DNA of 42,813 nt from Micractinium sp. NFX-FRZ (Eukaryota > Chlorophyta > Trebouxiophyceae > Chlorellales > Chlorellaceae), in the NCBI GenBank assembly GCA_029339195.1, contig JAPTJF010000508.1, positions 1 to 42,813 on the forward strand. Direction: 5' to 3'. The translations under genes and the position numbers were made by a program. Under the pieces are notes generated by a model. That model was given only the letters and a program-made list of their open reading frames with translations. It searched no databases and was not told the DNA's origin. This document shows, piece by piece, positions 26,551 through 35,988 of this stretch (within the stretch, counting starts at the first letter, position 1; each line of letters starts with the position of its first letter).

Positions 26551-29500
26551 TGGCAGCAGCTCATGCTGACGCTGTGGCGATAGCAGCGGTGGCAGCAGCA
26601 GAGGGCAGTGCAGAGGCTGTCGACCGCCAGCTGGCGCAGGCGATGCAGGCGGAGGAGGATGCACACCAGGCGCAGCAGGCACAGCAGGAGGGTGGGGAGG
26701 AGGAGAAGCCGATGACTCAGGTGGGGGAGAGGGCAGGGCACTGTGCTGTCGGAATGCGGTGCTTGGTGGGCGCTCTGCTTGACGCTGCCCTGCCTGCTTC
26801 TCATGAAACTGCATGGCTCCCTTGCCTCTCCCAACAGCCCGCACTCGTGCAGTGATGCTCATGCTGTCATAACACCCATGCCCGCCATTTGCGCTCAGGC
26901 TGTCGTACCCCGCCCCCCTTCACCCCACCTTTACCTGCAACCCATGCAGGAGGAGCGCGAGGCTGCCGCCCGGCTGCGCGCCTGGCAGAAACTCGAGCTA
27001 GACGCGCTTGAGCTGTACGCGCACATGCTGCGGCAGTGCGCCAGCGGGGCGCGCCCCCCCAAGGCCAAGGGCGGCAAGGGGGACAAGAAGGGCAAAGGCT
27101 CCAAGAAGCAGGTGGCGGCGGAAGCGGCGGGGCAGCCGGCGGCCAAGCGGCCGCGGCGTGAGGCGGCGTCTGGGGCCGGGGCGGCGGCGGCGGCGGCGGC
27201 GGCAGCAGGGGACAATGAGGCGCCAGGGAGCAGGGCAGCGGCCGGCGGCTCAGGAAATCCAGACAAGGGAGTGCTGCAGGCACAGGTGGGCGCGGCGGCA
27301 GGAGTTGGGTGGGCGGAATTCAGTACCCTTGCCGCCCTCGGTCCACCGCATTTGGGGCCTGGCAGGGTGTGGTTTTACGTCGATGCAAACTGGTTGATTA
27401 CTTGCACCCATGCCGGACGCTCCTCTGCTTGTCCACAAGGGCATGCACCCCTCCCCGGGCAGGGGAGCAAGTGCCTGCAGAGCCTCCCTCTCTCCCCCTT
27501 CACTTTTAGAAGTTTGGGGTGCCAAGAAAAAACATTCTGGGCCAAACTTGCTTGCCCACGCGCTGTGCGTCCTCCTCCTTTCCGCCCCCTGCAGCTGGAG
27601 GAGCGCCGGGAAGCTACCTCTTCGTTGTTTGCTTGCCTGCCTGCTCACGTGCTAATATGTCACCACCCTGCCTGTCCGCCCCCTGCAGCTGGAGGAGTGC
27701 CTGGCGGCCCTCGAGGGGCTAAGGGCCGAGCTGGGCCTGCGGGCGGAGGGATTGGTGGATGGCAAGCTGGTGAGCACAGGCAGCAGCTCCCTCACACATA
27801 GTCTGTCTGCTGCCTGAGTTTCGGCACGTCATATGGCATAAGCCATATCCAGTCGTGCAGGCTGTGGCTGCTTGTCTTCCTCTCTGTCCGCCCCCCAAAG
27901 AGGCTCGGCGCACCGCCCAGCCTCCGCCCCTGCCGGCCTGCCTCCTCGCCCACCCTCTGCATGGCAGCAACCAACTCGTGGATTGCACCGGCATGGCCCT
28001 GGCTGCCTGCCCCTCCTCCGCCCCTGCAGATGAGGCGCAGCCGGCGCAAGGCGGGCATTGATGCGGAGGACACAGAGGCAGAGGTGTTCATTGACATCGA
28101 GGGTGCGTGGGACGGGAGGTGGGAGATCCGAGGTACAGGGCCAGCACACTCCAAACAGGGCTGTTGTCAGATGAGCAGCGGCCCGCAGAATGAGTGTGTA
28201 GTGGTTGGGTGGCTGGGTGGTTGAGCTGATGTGTGGCTTGTCTGTTGGGCAGGGCAGGCAGGACAAGGCGAGTCGATGCAAGGCAAGGCTGTGTGTTGTG
28301 GGACCCCCGGAACATGCACGCCCACCACTGTCTGCTTGCCCTCTCTGCATTTGTGCCCATCATGCCTCACCGCTGCCCAAGCCTCCTGCACCACACGCCT
28401 CTGTGCCAACTCACACCTGTGCCCCACCCTGCCGCTGCCCCAGCCATCTTCGCGCCCCTGCAGAGGCCAAGCAGCAGCTGCTGAACGCCAACCTCATCCT
28501 GCCACGTTCCGTGGACAACCCGTGCTCTCCTGCCCCTGTGCCCACCTGCCCTATCACACCCATGCTGCCATCCCCGCCTGCAGAGGCTGAGGAGCAGCTG
28601 CTGAACGCCAAGCTCATCCTGCGCTCATACAACGAGGTGCTGGCGCGGCGGGATCCAGAGAAGAGCGCCAAGACAGCGGTGGCGACGGCAGGTGTGGAGG
28701 GATGTAGAGGCTGATTGGCCTGATTGAGCATCCTGGCTGCCCTTGCCTGCCCAAAGTCGTGCGATTGCGTCACGCCCCGCCCTGCCCCCTCTGCCCTGCC
28801 CGGCCCCGCCTGCCTGCCTGCCTGCCTGCCCCTGCCCCTGCCTCTGTGCTGCCTCCCACCACCTCTGTGCTCCCTATCTCCTGCCCGCCCCGCATCCTGT
28901 CTCTTCCTCCCTTACACCACCGCCACCACCCCTTCCCCGCAGAGAAGGAGTGTTCAAATCCCGTGGCACCACCCGCAAACACATGTTCAACCTGGCTGCC
29001 CAACCTGCTACCCCTGTACTCCATTCCACCCCTCTGCAGAGAAGGAGTCGTCGGAGGCGTGGCACCACCTGCAGCACATGCTGAACAAGGAGGGGGCGCT
29101 GGTGGCGGCGGACAAGGGCAAGGGCAAGGCGGAGGACGGCGAGGAGGGCGGCGGCGGGGCGCTGCCAGATCAGGTGTGAAGGCGGGGAGAGGCGGGCGGG
29201 AGGAGGCACTGCCGGCTGGCTAGCTGGCTGGCAAGTGCAGCGTGCTAGAAGCAGCACACCACTGCAGGCCGGGAGTCGCTCGTTTGTTGTGCTGCCCCAC
29301 GAGCTGGTTCCCCTCCTCACCGTTATGCTGGTGTGTGCCCTGGTGAACCGCCCCTGCAGGCTGCGGATGGCGCACAGCAGGAGGACCTGAACAGCTGCCC
29401 CATCTGGTGAGGCCTTGCTGGGAACCGTACGGCGCTGCCTGCCTCAACCTGCACCCCTGCCTCTGCTCTTCCTTGCTGCATGCACACCCTCTGATACGGC

Positions 29501-31698
29501 ATCAGATCCTGCTCTGCTTCTGCCTACGACCTCAGCGCCCGCACCTTTCCTGGCACCTTTCCTGGGACCCTGCTTGATGCACCATCACCAGAGACTGCGC
29601 TCGACCACTCACACAACTGTGCGCTTGATCAGCCACACAACTGACCGACTGCCGTCCCACCCCCGTGCAGGGGCCCCAGAACGCATGCCTAAACCAGTGC
29701 CCGCCAATCAATTCAAAGTGCTCCCCTCTTCCTCACCCCAATCCCTGCAGCCTGGACGACCTGAGCACGCGCACCAACGCCTCTTCCTCAGTGCCTTCCT
29801 CAATCTTGGTGCCAACCGTAGTTCTCCTTCTTTCTACTTCCCTGTCCCTGCAGCCTGGACGACCTCAGCACGCGCACCATCACGTCGTGCGGGCACCACT
29901 ACTGCGGCCCCTGCATCCGCGAGGTGCTCGCCCACGGCCAGCGCGTCTGCCCCATCTGCCGCACAGGTGCGCTGCCGCCCGCCGCCTGCCTGCCTGCCTG
30001 CCTGGCTTGACGTGCAAAAGGCGTGGCAGGGCAGAGCTCCGTCAACCCTGCCCTGCTTCCCCACACGATTTCCCTTCCAACCCCCCATTCAACCCCGCAG
30101 CCCTGGCCGAGGACGACCTGTTTGACGCTGTGAGCGAGGAGGAGGCGCGGCTGAATGCAGAGGCGCGCGCAGCGGTGGACGGCGGCGGCAGCAATGCCGA
30201 CTACGGGGCCAAGGTGCGGAGCAGGTTTTGAATTTTGCTGGTCGGGGGCTGGGGCTGGCAGTAGGTTGGTGGTTGGGCCCTGGCCATGGCACACGGAGTG
30301 GCACACAAGTGGCGGGGCGTGGGATGCTGTGTGGTGTGCAATGGGTGCCGAGCTTGCCAACACCGCCTGCTTCCAACACCCCCCCGCCTGCCCGCCCGCC
30401 TGCCCGCCCATCTCCCCCGCGGTGCCTCCCCACCTCCCCAGGTGTCTGCCCTGCTGGCTGAGCTGGCCGACATGCGGGCGAAGGACCCCTCAGCCAAGGC
30501 AGTCGTCTTCTCCTCCTGGGGCCGCCTGCTCAAGCTGGTGGGCGAGGCGCTGCAGGCCAACGGCGTGGGGCATGCCAGCCTGGCGGGGGCCAACCCGGCG
30601 CAGCGCGAGCAGGCCCTGCACGCTTTCCTGCACGAACCGGAATGCGCGGTGCTTACGGTGAGGAGCGGCCCCAGGGCGGGGCCCCAGGGAGGGGTAGGAG
30701 ACGGCGGGCGGGCTGGGCAGAGAGGGTGTGGGTTCTGGGAGGGCGGGCGGCGTGTGGGGCCTTTGGGGTGTCTGCCATGCCTGGTCCCGGCGCAACACGC
30801 CTCGCCTGGGATACTGCTTTCCAGGGCATGTTTGCCTTGCAGCGCCTCTTTGTTTGCACCACCGCTCCTTACACCACTCCTTCGCCGCCGTCACCCAACG
30901 CCTAATCGCTTTCGGGCGCCTGCCCGCCACCTGCAGGTGGTGATGAGCACCGCGGGCGGCGCTGCCGGGCTGACCCTCACCGTGGCCACCACTGCATTCA
31001 TGCTGGAGCCCTCCCTCAACCCTGGCCTGGAGGCGCAGGCGGCGGCGCGCATCTACCGCCTTGGTGGGTGGTGGAGTGAGTAGTTGGTTTGTGTGCGCCA
31101 CTGGGCTGCGTGTGGACGTGAGGCTTGCTTGCAGGGGCGCTCTTCAGTACACTTGTCCCCCCTGCTTGCGTGCTACAACTAGCACCGACCTGGCTTGTTC
31201 AAGCCATCCTGCCTGCCCCCAAATATCATAACCCACGCCGCCCTGCCCTTGCTGCTGCCCTTGCCCTGGCGTCTGTGTGTGCCTGCAGGTCAGGACAAGG
31301 AGACCCGTGTGATCCGGTACATCGCAGAGGTGGGGAGGGGAGATGTCCGGCGTGTAGTGGGTGCAACCTTTTACTGCGACCTAAAGCTGATGTGGTGCAC
31401 CTGCCACGTATGCGCAGCCCCTTTCGCACATGTCCCGAGCGCCCCCGAGTCTGCCCCACATCAACCCTGCCTACGCCTCCCCTCTTCTTCCCCTGCCCAC
31501 CTCAAGCAGGACACGGTGGAGACGCAAGTGCTGGAGGTGCAGCGCCGCAAGCTGGAGAGCGGCGAAGTGGCGGCGGCAGCGGCAGCGGCGGCAGGCGACG
31601 CCTCGGGTGCAGGGACCTCGGCGGCTGCGGCTGCGGCCACCGCGCTGGCAGATGTGGATGCGGGCATGCTGCTGAATGTGTACGAAGCAATCAAGTGA
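17770..31698 (+). CDS. SHPRH: SNF2-family ATPase / RING E3 ubiquitin ligase, SHPRH/RAD5-like
   Basis: 32 exons, 1981 residues: 17770-17915, 18157-18375, 18524-18951, 19237-19586, 19721-19786, 20151-20331, 20665-21308, 21596-21788, 21985-22097, 22379-22536, 22755-22788, 23034-23174, 23373-23546, 23781-23950, 24259-24392, 24596-24751, 25020-25252, 25521-25598, 25740-25830, 26062-26720, 26950-27285, 27689-27769, 28030-28102, 28584-28691, 29040-29173, 29360-29406, 29854-29966, 30101-30213, 30442-30657, 30937-31063, 31289-31329, 31510-31698. Two UBA/CUE-like helical stretches (1-40, 50-90) precede a low-complexity region and the SNF2 ATPase: Q motif GYQMTGLQWML, Walker A DEMGLGKT (Lys841), DEAQ (1010-1013), VTGTPV. 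A C3HC4 RING (Cys1713 to Cys1751) sits between the two helicase lobes; motif VI reads ARIYRLGQ. DEAQ and LRQSCCHPQ favour SHPRH over RAD5/HLTF; no HIRAN, H15 or PHD domain was seen. Such ligases polyubiquitinate PCNA in damage tolerance. Exon 4 might start at 19195 (14 residues more). Confidence 0.88.
18525..18566 (+). repeat. Acidic (GAG)n run in exon 3 of the SHPRH-like gene
   Basis: A near-pure GAG repeat encoding a Glu run with one Asp, directly after the exon 3 acceptor. Acidic patches like this are common near histone-binding regions. A second acidic patch (HDDDDEDSSD) follows about 100 residues later. Confidence 0.9.
20757..20798 (+). repeat. Polyglutamine tract (14 Gln) in exon 7
   Basis: Fourteen consecutive Gln codons, thirteen CAG and a final CAA, in frame within the SHPRH-like gene. 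Near-pure CAG suggests slippage-prone, length-variable sequence. Confidence 0.9.
21045..21083 (+). repeat. Lys-Gly dipeptide repeat in exon 7
   Basis: (AAGGGC)n encodes KGKGKGKGKGKGK in the SHPRH-like protein, in a basic linker that could bind nucleic acid or act as a nuclear targeting patch. Confidence 0.85.
22098..22378 (+). other. GC-AG intron (intron 9 of the SHPRH-like gene)
   Basis: The donor reads AAG/GCAAGG, and the acceptor CCCGCAG/GGA. Only this GC donor joins NREAK to GDALGRG in frame; the nearby GT dinucleotides give the wrong phase. AG/GCAAG is the classical GC-donor consensus. Confidence 0.7.
26415..26453 (+). repeat. Polyglutamine tract (13 Gln) in exon 20
   Basis: Thirteen Gln codons (mixed CAG and CAA) inside the low-complexity insert between the first helicase lobe and the RING finger. 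A further Gln run of ten follows at 26520-26549. The insert as a whole is about 170 residues of Ala, Gly and Gln. Confidence 0.9.
26520..26549 (+). repeat. Polyglutamine tract (10 Gln) in exon 20
   Basis: Ten pure CAG codons following MLGG, in the same insert. A basic SRKRSRS stretch between the two Gln runs could be a nuclear localisation signal. Confidence 0.9.
27581..27614 (+). repeat. Upstream duplicate of the exon 22 acceptor junction
   Basis: TCCGCCCCCTGCAG/CTGGAGGAG at 27581-27603 recurs without change at 27675-27697, where it forms the true exon 22 start. The copy diverges after the first nine exon bases. The offset is 94 bases, so use of the upstream acceptor would shift frame. Confidence 0.85.
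28444..28502 (+). repeat. Upstream duplicate of the exon 24 acceptor junction (in frame)
   Basis: Bases 28461-28502 match 28581-28622 at about 38 of 42 positions, including CAG/AGGC acceptor and codons for EAxxQLLNAxLIL. Offset is exactly 120 bases and the frame is open between them, so both acceptors are usable on paper. Confidence 0.88.
28936..28990 (+). repeat. Upstream duplicate of the exon 25 acceptor junction
   Basis: CGCAG/AGAAGGAGT at 28938-28951 and the downstream GTGGCACCACC, then CACATG and CAAC blocks, match the true exon 25 start at 29040. The copy has small insertions and deletions. The offset is 97 bases, out of frame. Confidence 0.75.
29741..29783 (+). repeat. Upstream duplicate of the exon 27 acceptor junction (RING exon)
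   Basis: TCCCTGCAG/CCTGGACGACCT precedes both 29751 and the true exon 27 start at 29854. The first 33 exon bases match at about 29 positions. The copy has lost the Cys codon that forms part of the RING (TCGTGC becomes TCTTCC) and the offset of 103 bases would shift frame. Confidence 0.85.
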
Positions 31699-32211
31699 TT
31701 TGTATTGGAACTAGACAGCGCAGCAGTGCTGCTGATGAGCAGCTGGCAGCAGCAGTAGCGGCAAGCGTGACGCCATTCAGATGAGCGCGCTGAGCAGCCA
31801 CCAAGCACCGTTGACGGCATGCACTCATTTTCCAGCCACCTCAGGCAACCATAGTTTCAAGTCTACCTCTGCTAGATATTGCCTAAAGAATGTGCACGTT
31901 TGAACTTGAGCCAGGGAGACCGGGAAGCGGTTGCTCTGATTGCTTCCCCTTGAGCAGCGTGGGCATGGAGCCGAAGCGCCCGTCAGCTGCCCAGCCTGCA
32001 AGAGTCCTCCCTTTTCCGGTGCACCGCCTTTTACATGAAATGTGCATCTACTGTCTGGGTTTGTTTAATAGGCTGAACCAGGAAATGAAGAGGTACGTTT
32101 CAATCAGGGAAGCTGCACCACCCAACGGGCGCTGGGCTGCCAGCTGCCAACGGCGCCCAGCTGCCAACGGAGCAGCTGCCAACAGAGCAGCGCCGCGCTG
32201 CCTGCCCCACC
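31699..32211. other. Convergent intergenic region
   Basis: 513 bases between the stop of the SHPRH-like gene (plus) and the stop of the coiled-coil gene (minus). Lower GC than the flanks. On the minus strand TGTAA lies at 32035-32031, 177 bases past that stop. Near 32140-32180 a short unit, CAGCTGCCAACGG, is repeated about three times. No gene seen. Confidence 0.45.
32140..32187. repeat. Short tandem repeat CAGCTGCCAACGG
   Basis: Three imperfect copies of a unit containing AGCTGCCAAC, spaced about 17 bases, within the 3' region of the minus-strand gene. Confidence 0.6.
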
Positions 32212-34074
32212 TCAGCGCCACTGGCGCCCACTGCCCGACTGCCGCAGCCCCCGCCCGCTGCCAGAGCTCGTAGCAGGTGCGGCGTTCTCGCCGGCAGCGG
32301 CAGCGTTGCGCAGCGCCTCTGCCAGCGCCTTGCTTTCGTCCTTGCCGCTGGCAGCCACCTTCATCCCGCTGTTGACCGCCTTGAGGATAGCAGCCATGCT
32401 TTTCTCAGCATCTGCCCACCGCTGCGCCACGGCCTCCGCCTCGGCAACCCGCTCTGCAGCAGCGGCGCCCGCAGCTGCTGCGGCCGCCTGAGCGTCCGCC
32501 AACTCCTTGGCGTGCTGCTGCCGGCCCCGCTGCTCTGCTGCCTTGACCGTGGCCGCCTCGTCCTGCAGCAGCAGCAGGGGAAGCATGCGCGCGCAGGCTA
32601 CAATTCAGGCACTGTATGGGAGGGCAGGGCAGAACTGGGCTGGGAAAGAGCAGGCAGGTGCTGCCTGCACTGGGAGGCATGCAGCACCAGGCAGTCCAGT
32701 ATCAGGCACCCCCATGCTCCTCACAGTGCCCGGCGCCAGCACCGCACCTGCTGCTCCCGCCGCGCCTGCTCCAGCTCTCGCCGCAGCTGCTCCGCCTCCT
32801 GCTGCGCCGCCTGCCGAGCACGGCGCTCCGCCTCCAACTCTGCTTGCACACCCTGCAGCTGCTCTGCCAGCTCCTCCTTCTCAGCCAGGGCTGCTGCCAG
32901 CATCTCGTGAGCCGCCGCCACCTCTCTGTGCACGGCATCAATATCAGCATGGCGACCGCTCTGCTGCCCTGCAGCAGCCACCGACCCTGCCGCCGCTGCA
33001 GAAGCGTGCGATTCCTTGGGCGCGGCAGCTGCGCCTGTGCTGGCGGCCGCGTCTGCGGGCGGCGTGGCGCCGCGCCGGCTGCCCCGCTTGCTGCCCGTCT
33101 TTGGTGCCGCTGCTGCCACCGCATCTGCGGATGCTTGCCTGCTGGCGGCTGCACCGCCACGCGACGGCGACACATCTGGCGAGGCTGACCGAGTGCGAGG
33201 CGTCCTGCTGGCAGCCGCCAGCGCCACAGGTGCCGCAGCTTCCTGGGCTGGCGGCAAGCTGGGACGCTCCGCTGCAGGCCCGCCTGCAGTTGAGCCAGCC
33301 GTCAACGCTGCGTGTGGAGCTGCTGCAGCGCCAGCTGGCTCTCCTGTCCCAGCTGCTGATGCCTGCTGGCCCCGGTGGCGGGTGGTCACCTTGAGCAGCT
33401 GCAGCGAGGTGGTGAGCTCGTTCAGCTTGCGCCGCTGGCTGTTGGGGGTCAGCAGCGATGCCTTGCTAGCTGCCGCGCTGCTGTGGCCGTTCCCAGCAGC
33501 CTGCACCACCTGCAGCGCTGGCGGCCTGGCTACAGCTGGTGCCGGTGCAGGCGCTGCTTTGCTGGCCACAGCCGCAGGCGTTGTGTTGCTGGCAGCAGCC
33601 ACGGCCGGCGGCGCCTTGGCAGCAGGCGTGCGGCTGGCTGGCTTGGCGGCCTGGGCAGCTGGGGCCGCCGCTGCCACTGCCACAGGCTGCCGCTGCTTTG
33701 CAGCCTGGCCATGCTGCCGAGGCTGGCCTGCAGCAGCTGCTGCCGCCGCTGCTTGACGCCCTTCCCGCTGCTCCTCCTGATCCTGACTGGAGATCTGCAT
33801 CAGCCTCTCATAGTAGGTCCGGCCATCCCACGATTCCAGCAGCTTGTCACGCAGCGAGCGGTCGTCACCCCTGCAGCGCAGGTGCATGGAGGAGGGGTTG
33901 GGAATTCGCTTGAGGAGGGGCCAAAAGGTAGGCTGCCAATTGGGGCGTGCAAGGCATCATGCAGAATTCTGCACCAAAGCTGCTTTCACCTCCCACAGAG
34001 CTAGCACACTTGCAGCGCCGGCGTAATCCCCGCTGCTCCAGAGCAGCCATGCCAGCAGCCAAAAGTAGAAAGCA

Positions 34075-34108
<34 letters not shown>

Positions 34109-35988
34109 GCAGCAGCAGCAAGATGCACGCCTGGGCTTCTTTTCAGGCGAATCCTCAATCATGCCCTCCAGCTGTGCACACATCTCAGCGTTCAGCGCAG
34201 CCACCTCATCCGCCACCGACTCGATGTGCCGCTGCTGCGCCTGCTGGTGCTGCTGCTGCTGCGGTGCGTGCTCTGCCGCAGCGGCAGTCTGCAGCAAGCA
34301 GCAAGGCGGCAAGAGTCAGAAAGAGCGGGCCGCGGATGGCGAGCATTACAGCTGCATGCACGCCATCCAAAGCTGTGCATACGCTAACTCTGGAAGGGGC
34401 ACCAACTGCGGTATGCAAAACAGCCGTCCAGCTACACAGCCCACCTGCGGCGCCAAAGCTGCCACCATGGACTTGCGCCTGCTGGATGCCTTCTTTGGCT
34501 GGTGCCCCTCCTGCTGCGACTCCCCGGCACCAATCGCTGCCTCCAGGCCTGCCTGCTGCTGCCGCTGCTCCTCCTCCTGCCTGGCCTCCGCTACTGCCTC
34601 TGCCAGCGCCGCATCTGATGCCAGCGAGCGGTCGACAGCCAGGCTCTTCCGCCGCTGCGCACGTGTCATGCGGGGGCTGGGCGCCGGGGCGTCACGGTTG
34701 TACTCCTGCACCGCGGGTGGCGTGATATTTGGGCAGGCAGGCAGCGACAACGAGTGAAGTGGTGCAATGCACTAAGCACGCAGCACACGACGAAGCGTGC
34801 GCCTGCTGGAGACATTCTGCCAGCCAGCCACGCACGATGCAGAGGAGCTGCCATAACTGGGTGGGCGCAACAGCACAGGCATGCATCACCACCATCAAGC
34901 TGCGGGCTGGCGTGTTCTCACATGCAGCGTGTGCTCCAGGTCTTTGTCGTCCCCCTCAAACCAGCTGCCGTACCGCTTCTGCGCCGAGCTGGGCGCCACC
35001 GACCGGCGCCGCCGCTGCAGCGCCGACATCGCCGCCAGCTCGCCAGAATCCTCGTCGCTGCGAGCAGGGAGGGTGGGTGGGGTTGGGGACGCTGGTGGTA
35101 AGGTGATGGGGTGCGGAATGCTGGCTGTGTTTATGTGTTTATGAGGGCTGGCGCACAGTACAAGCCCACCGCACAAAGGTGCTCATGCACACCTGCACGA
35201 AAGTGAGAATTGAACCCACAGCAAATGCATGTTGCACAGACTTCCCATCTTGCCATACAACACCTGCCATTTGAATGGCCCAGCTTACCTGAGCCGTTGG
35301 GCAGCCTCAGCTGCCTGCGAGCCGCGCTGCGCAACGTCATGCACTGGCGGCGACTCGCACGGCTGTGGCGGCGGTGGTGCTGCCAGCTGTGCCCTCCCTG
35401 CGTTTCCGCCTGCTGCTGCCAAGGTCAGGGCTGTAGACGCGGATGCAGCAGCCAGCCTGGAGCTGGCAGCGCCGACAGCTGTCGCCGCCGGCCGTGCTGC
35501 CACAGCAGGCAGCGGCCGGGGTGCAGAGGCTTGCAGCGCCTTGAGGCCCGCCAACTTGCTAGCGGCCCGGGCCAGAGAGTCGTCCGGGCTATAAACTGGG
35601 TTCTCCAGCGCTGCCACATCTAGGCCCAGGTTGGAGGCAGACCTGAAAAGTGGTGCCGCTGGTGCCGCCGTGTTGCGGCTGCTGGCCAGGCCGCCACCGC
35701 CAGCCCCGCTTGGGATGAGAAGCTGGGCCTTCTTCTTCCGCATCAGTGCCCCAATGTCTGCAGCACGGAGAGGCGGGGAGAGTATCAGCAATGCAGCACA
35801 TTGTCTATGTGCAGCACACCGTATGAGGGCCAACAGCAGGGCCGTGCCGCAGGCGGTGGAGGCGCACCGACGGTGGCGTCCTTTGAAAGACCGGGCGCGC
35901 GGCTGTCCTCCCCTCCCTTGCCGTCGCCGCCCCAGCCGTTGATGGTCTTCAGCCCCATCCGCCCGGGCGTCTTGCTGCTGCCTCCCAT
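32212..35988 (-). CDS. Unrecognised Ala-rich, basic coiled-coil protein
   Basis: Seven exons: 35988-35868, 35757-35289, 35057-34922, 34705-34445, 34288-34131, 33870-32748, 32562-32212; 872 residues. I do not recognise the family. The N-terminus (MGGSSKTPGRMGLKTINGWG) and several islands look constrained against a low-complexity background: DIGALMRKKKAQLLIPS, QKRYGSWFEGDDKDLEHTL, ADEVAALNAEMCAQLEGMI and RSLRDKLLESWDGRTYYERL. Between residues about 400 and 690 the chain is Ala/Pro/Ser-rich and basic with RGSRRG and SPSRG patches. Residues about 690 to 800 form a strong coiled coil (EKEELAEQLQGVQAELEAER), followed by an Ala-rich helical end. No membrane segment, signal or catalytic motif is visible. 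A cytoskeletal or chromosome-associated scaffold is one guess, without direct support. Intron 5 must use a GC donor at 34130-34129 for the frame to hold; the GT two bases further gives a frameshift. Confidence 0.72.
33871..34130 (-). other. Probable GC-AG intron (intron 5 of the coiled-coil gene)
   Basis: On the minus strand the exon end reads CCCAG/GCGTGC. A GC donor at 34130-34129 gives phase 2 and joins to G-GGT-GAC-GAC correctly, whereas the GT at 34128-34127 leaves phase 1 and breaks the frame at the only acceptor. The total coding length is a multiple of three only with the GC donor. Confidence 0.5.
34067..34122. repeat. (CAG)n microsatellite in intron 5 of the coiled-coil gene
   Basis: Plus-strand CAG/AGC repeats (minus-strand CTG), interrupted once by CGA. 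The tract starts about eight bases downstream of the putative GC donor, so expansion could affect splicing. Confidence 0.88.

Noticed and set aside
35180..35280. A tRNA-like T-arm on the minus strand (GTGGGTTCAATTCTCAC) with an A-box-like TGGCAAGATGG upstream
   Set aside because: The T-stem pairs and the loop fits, but no acceptor stem can be formed with the sequence at the expected distance and the A box has a mismatch. It lies in an intron. At most it is a tRNA-derived remnant.
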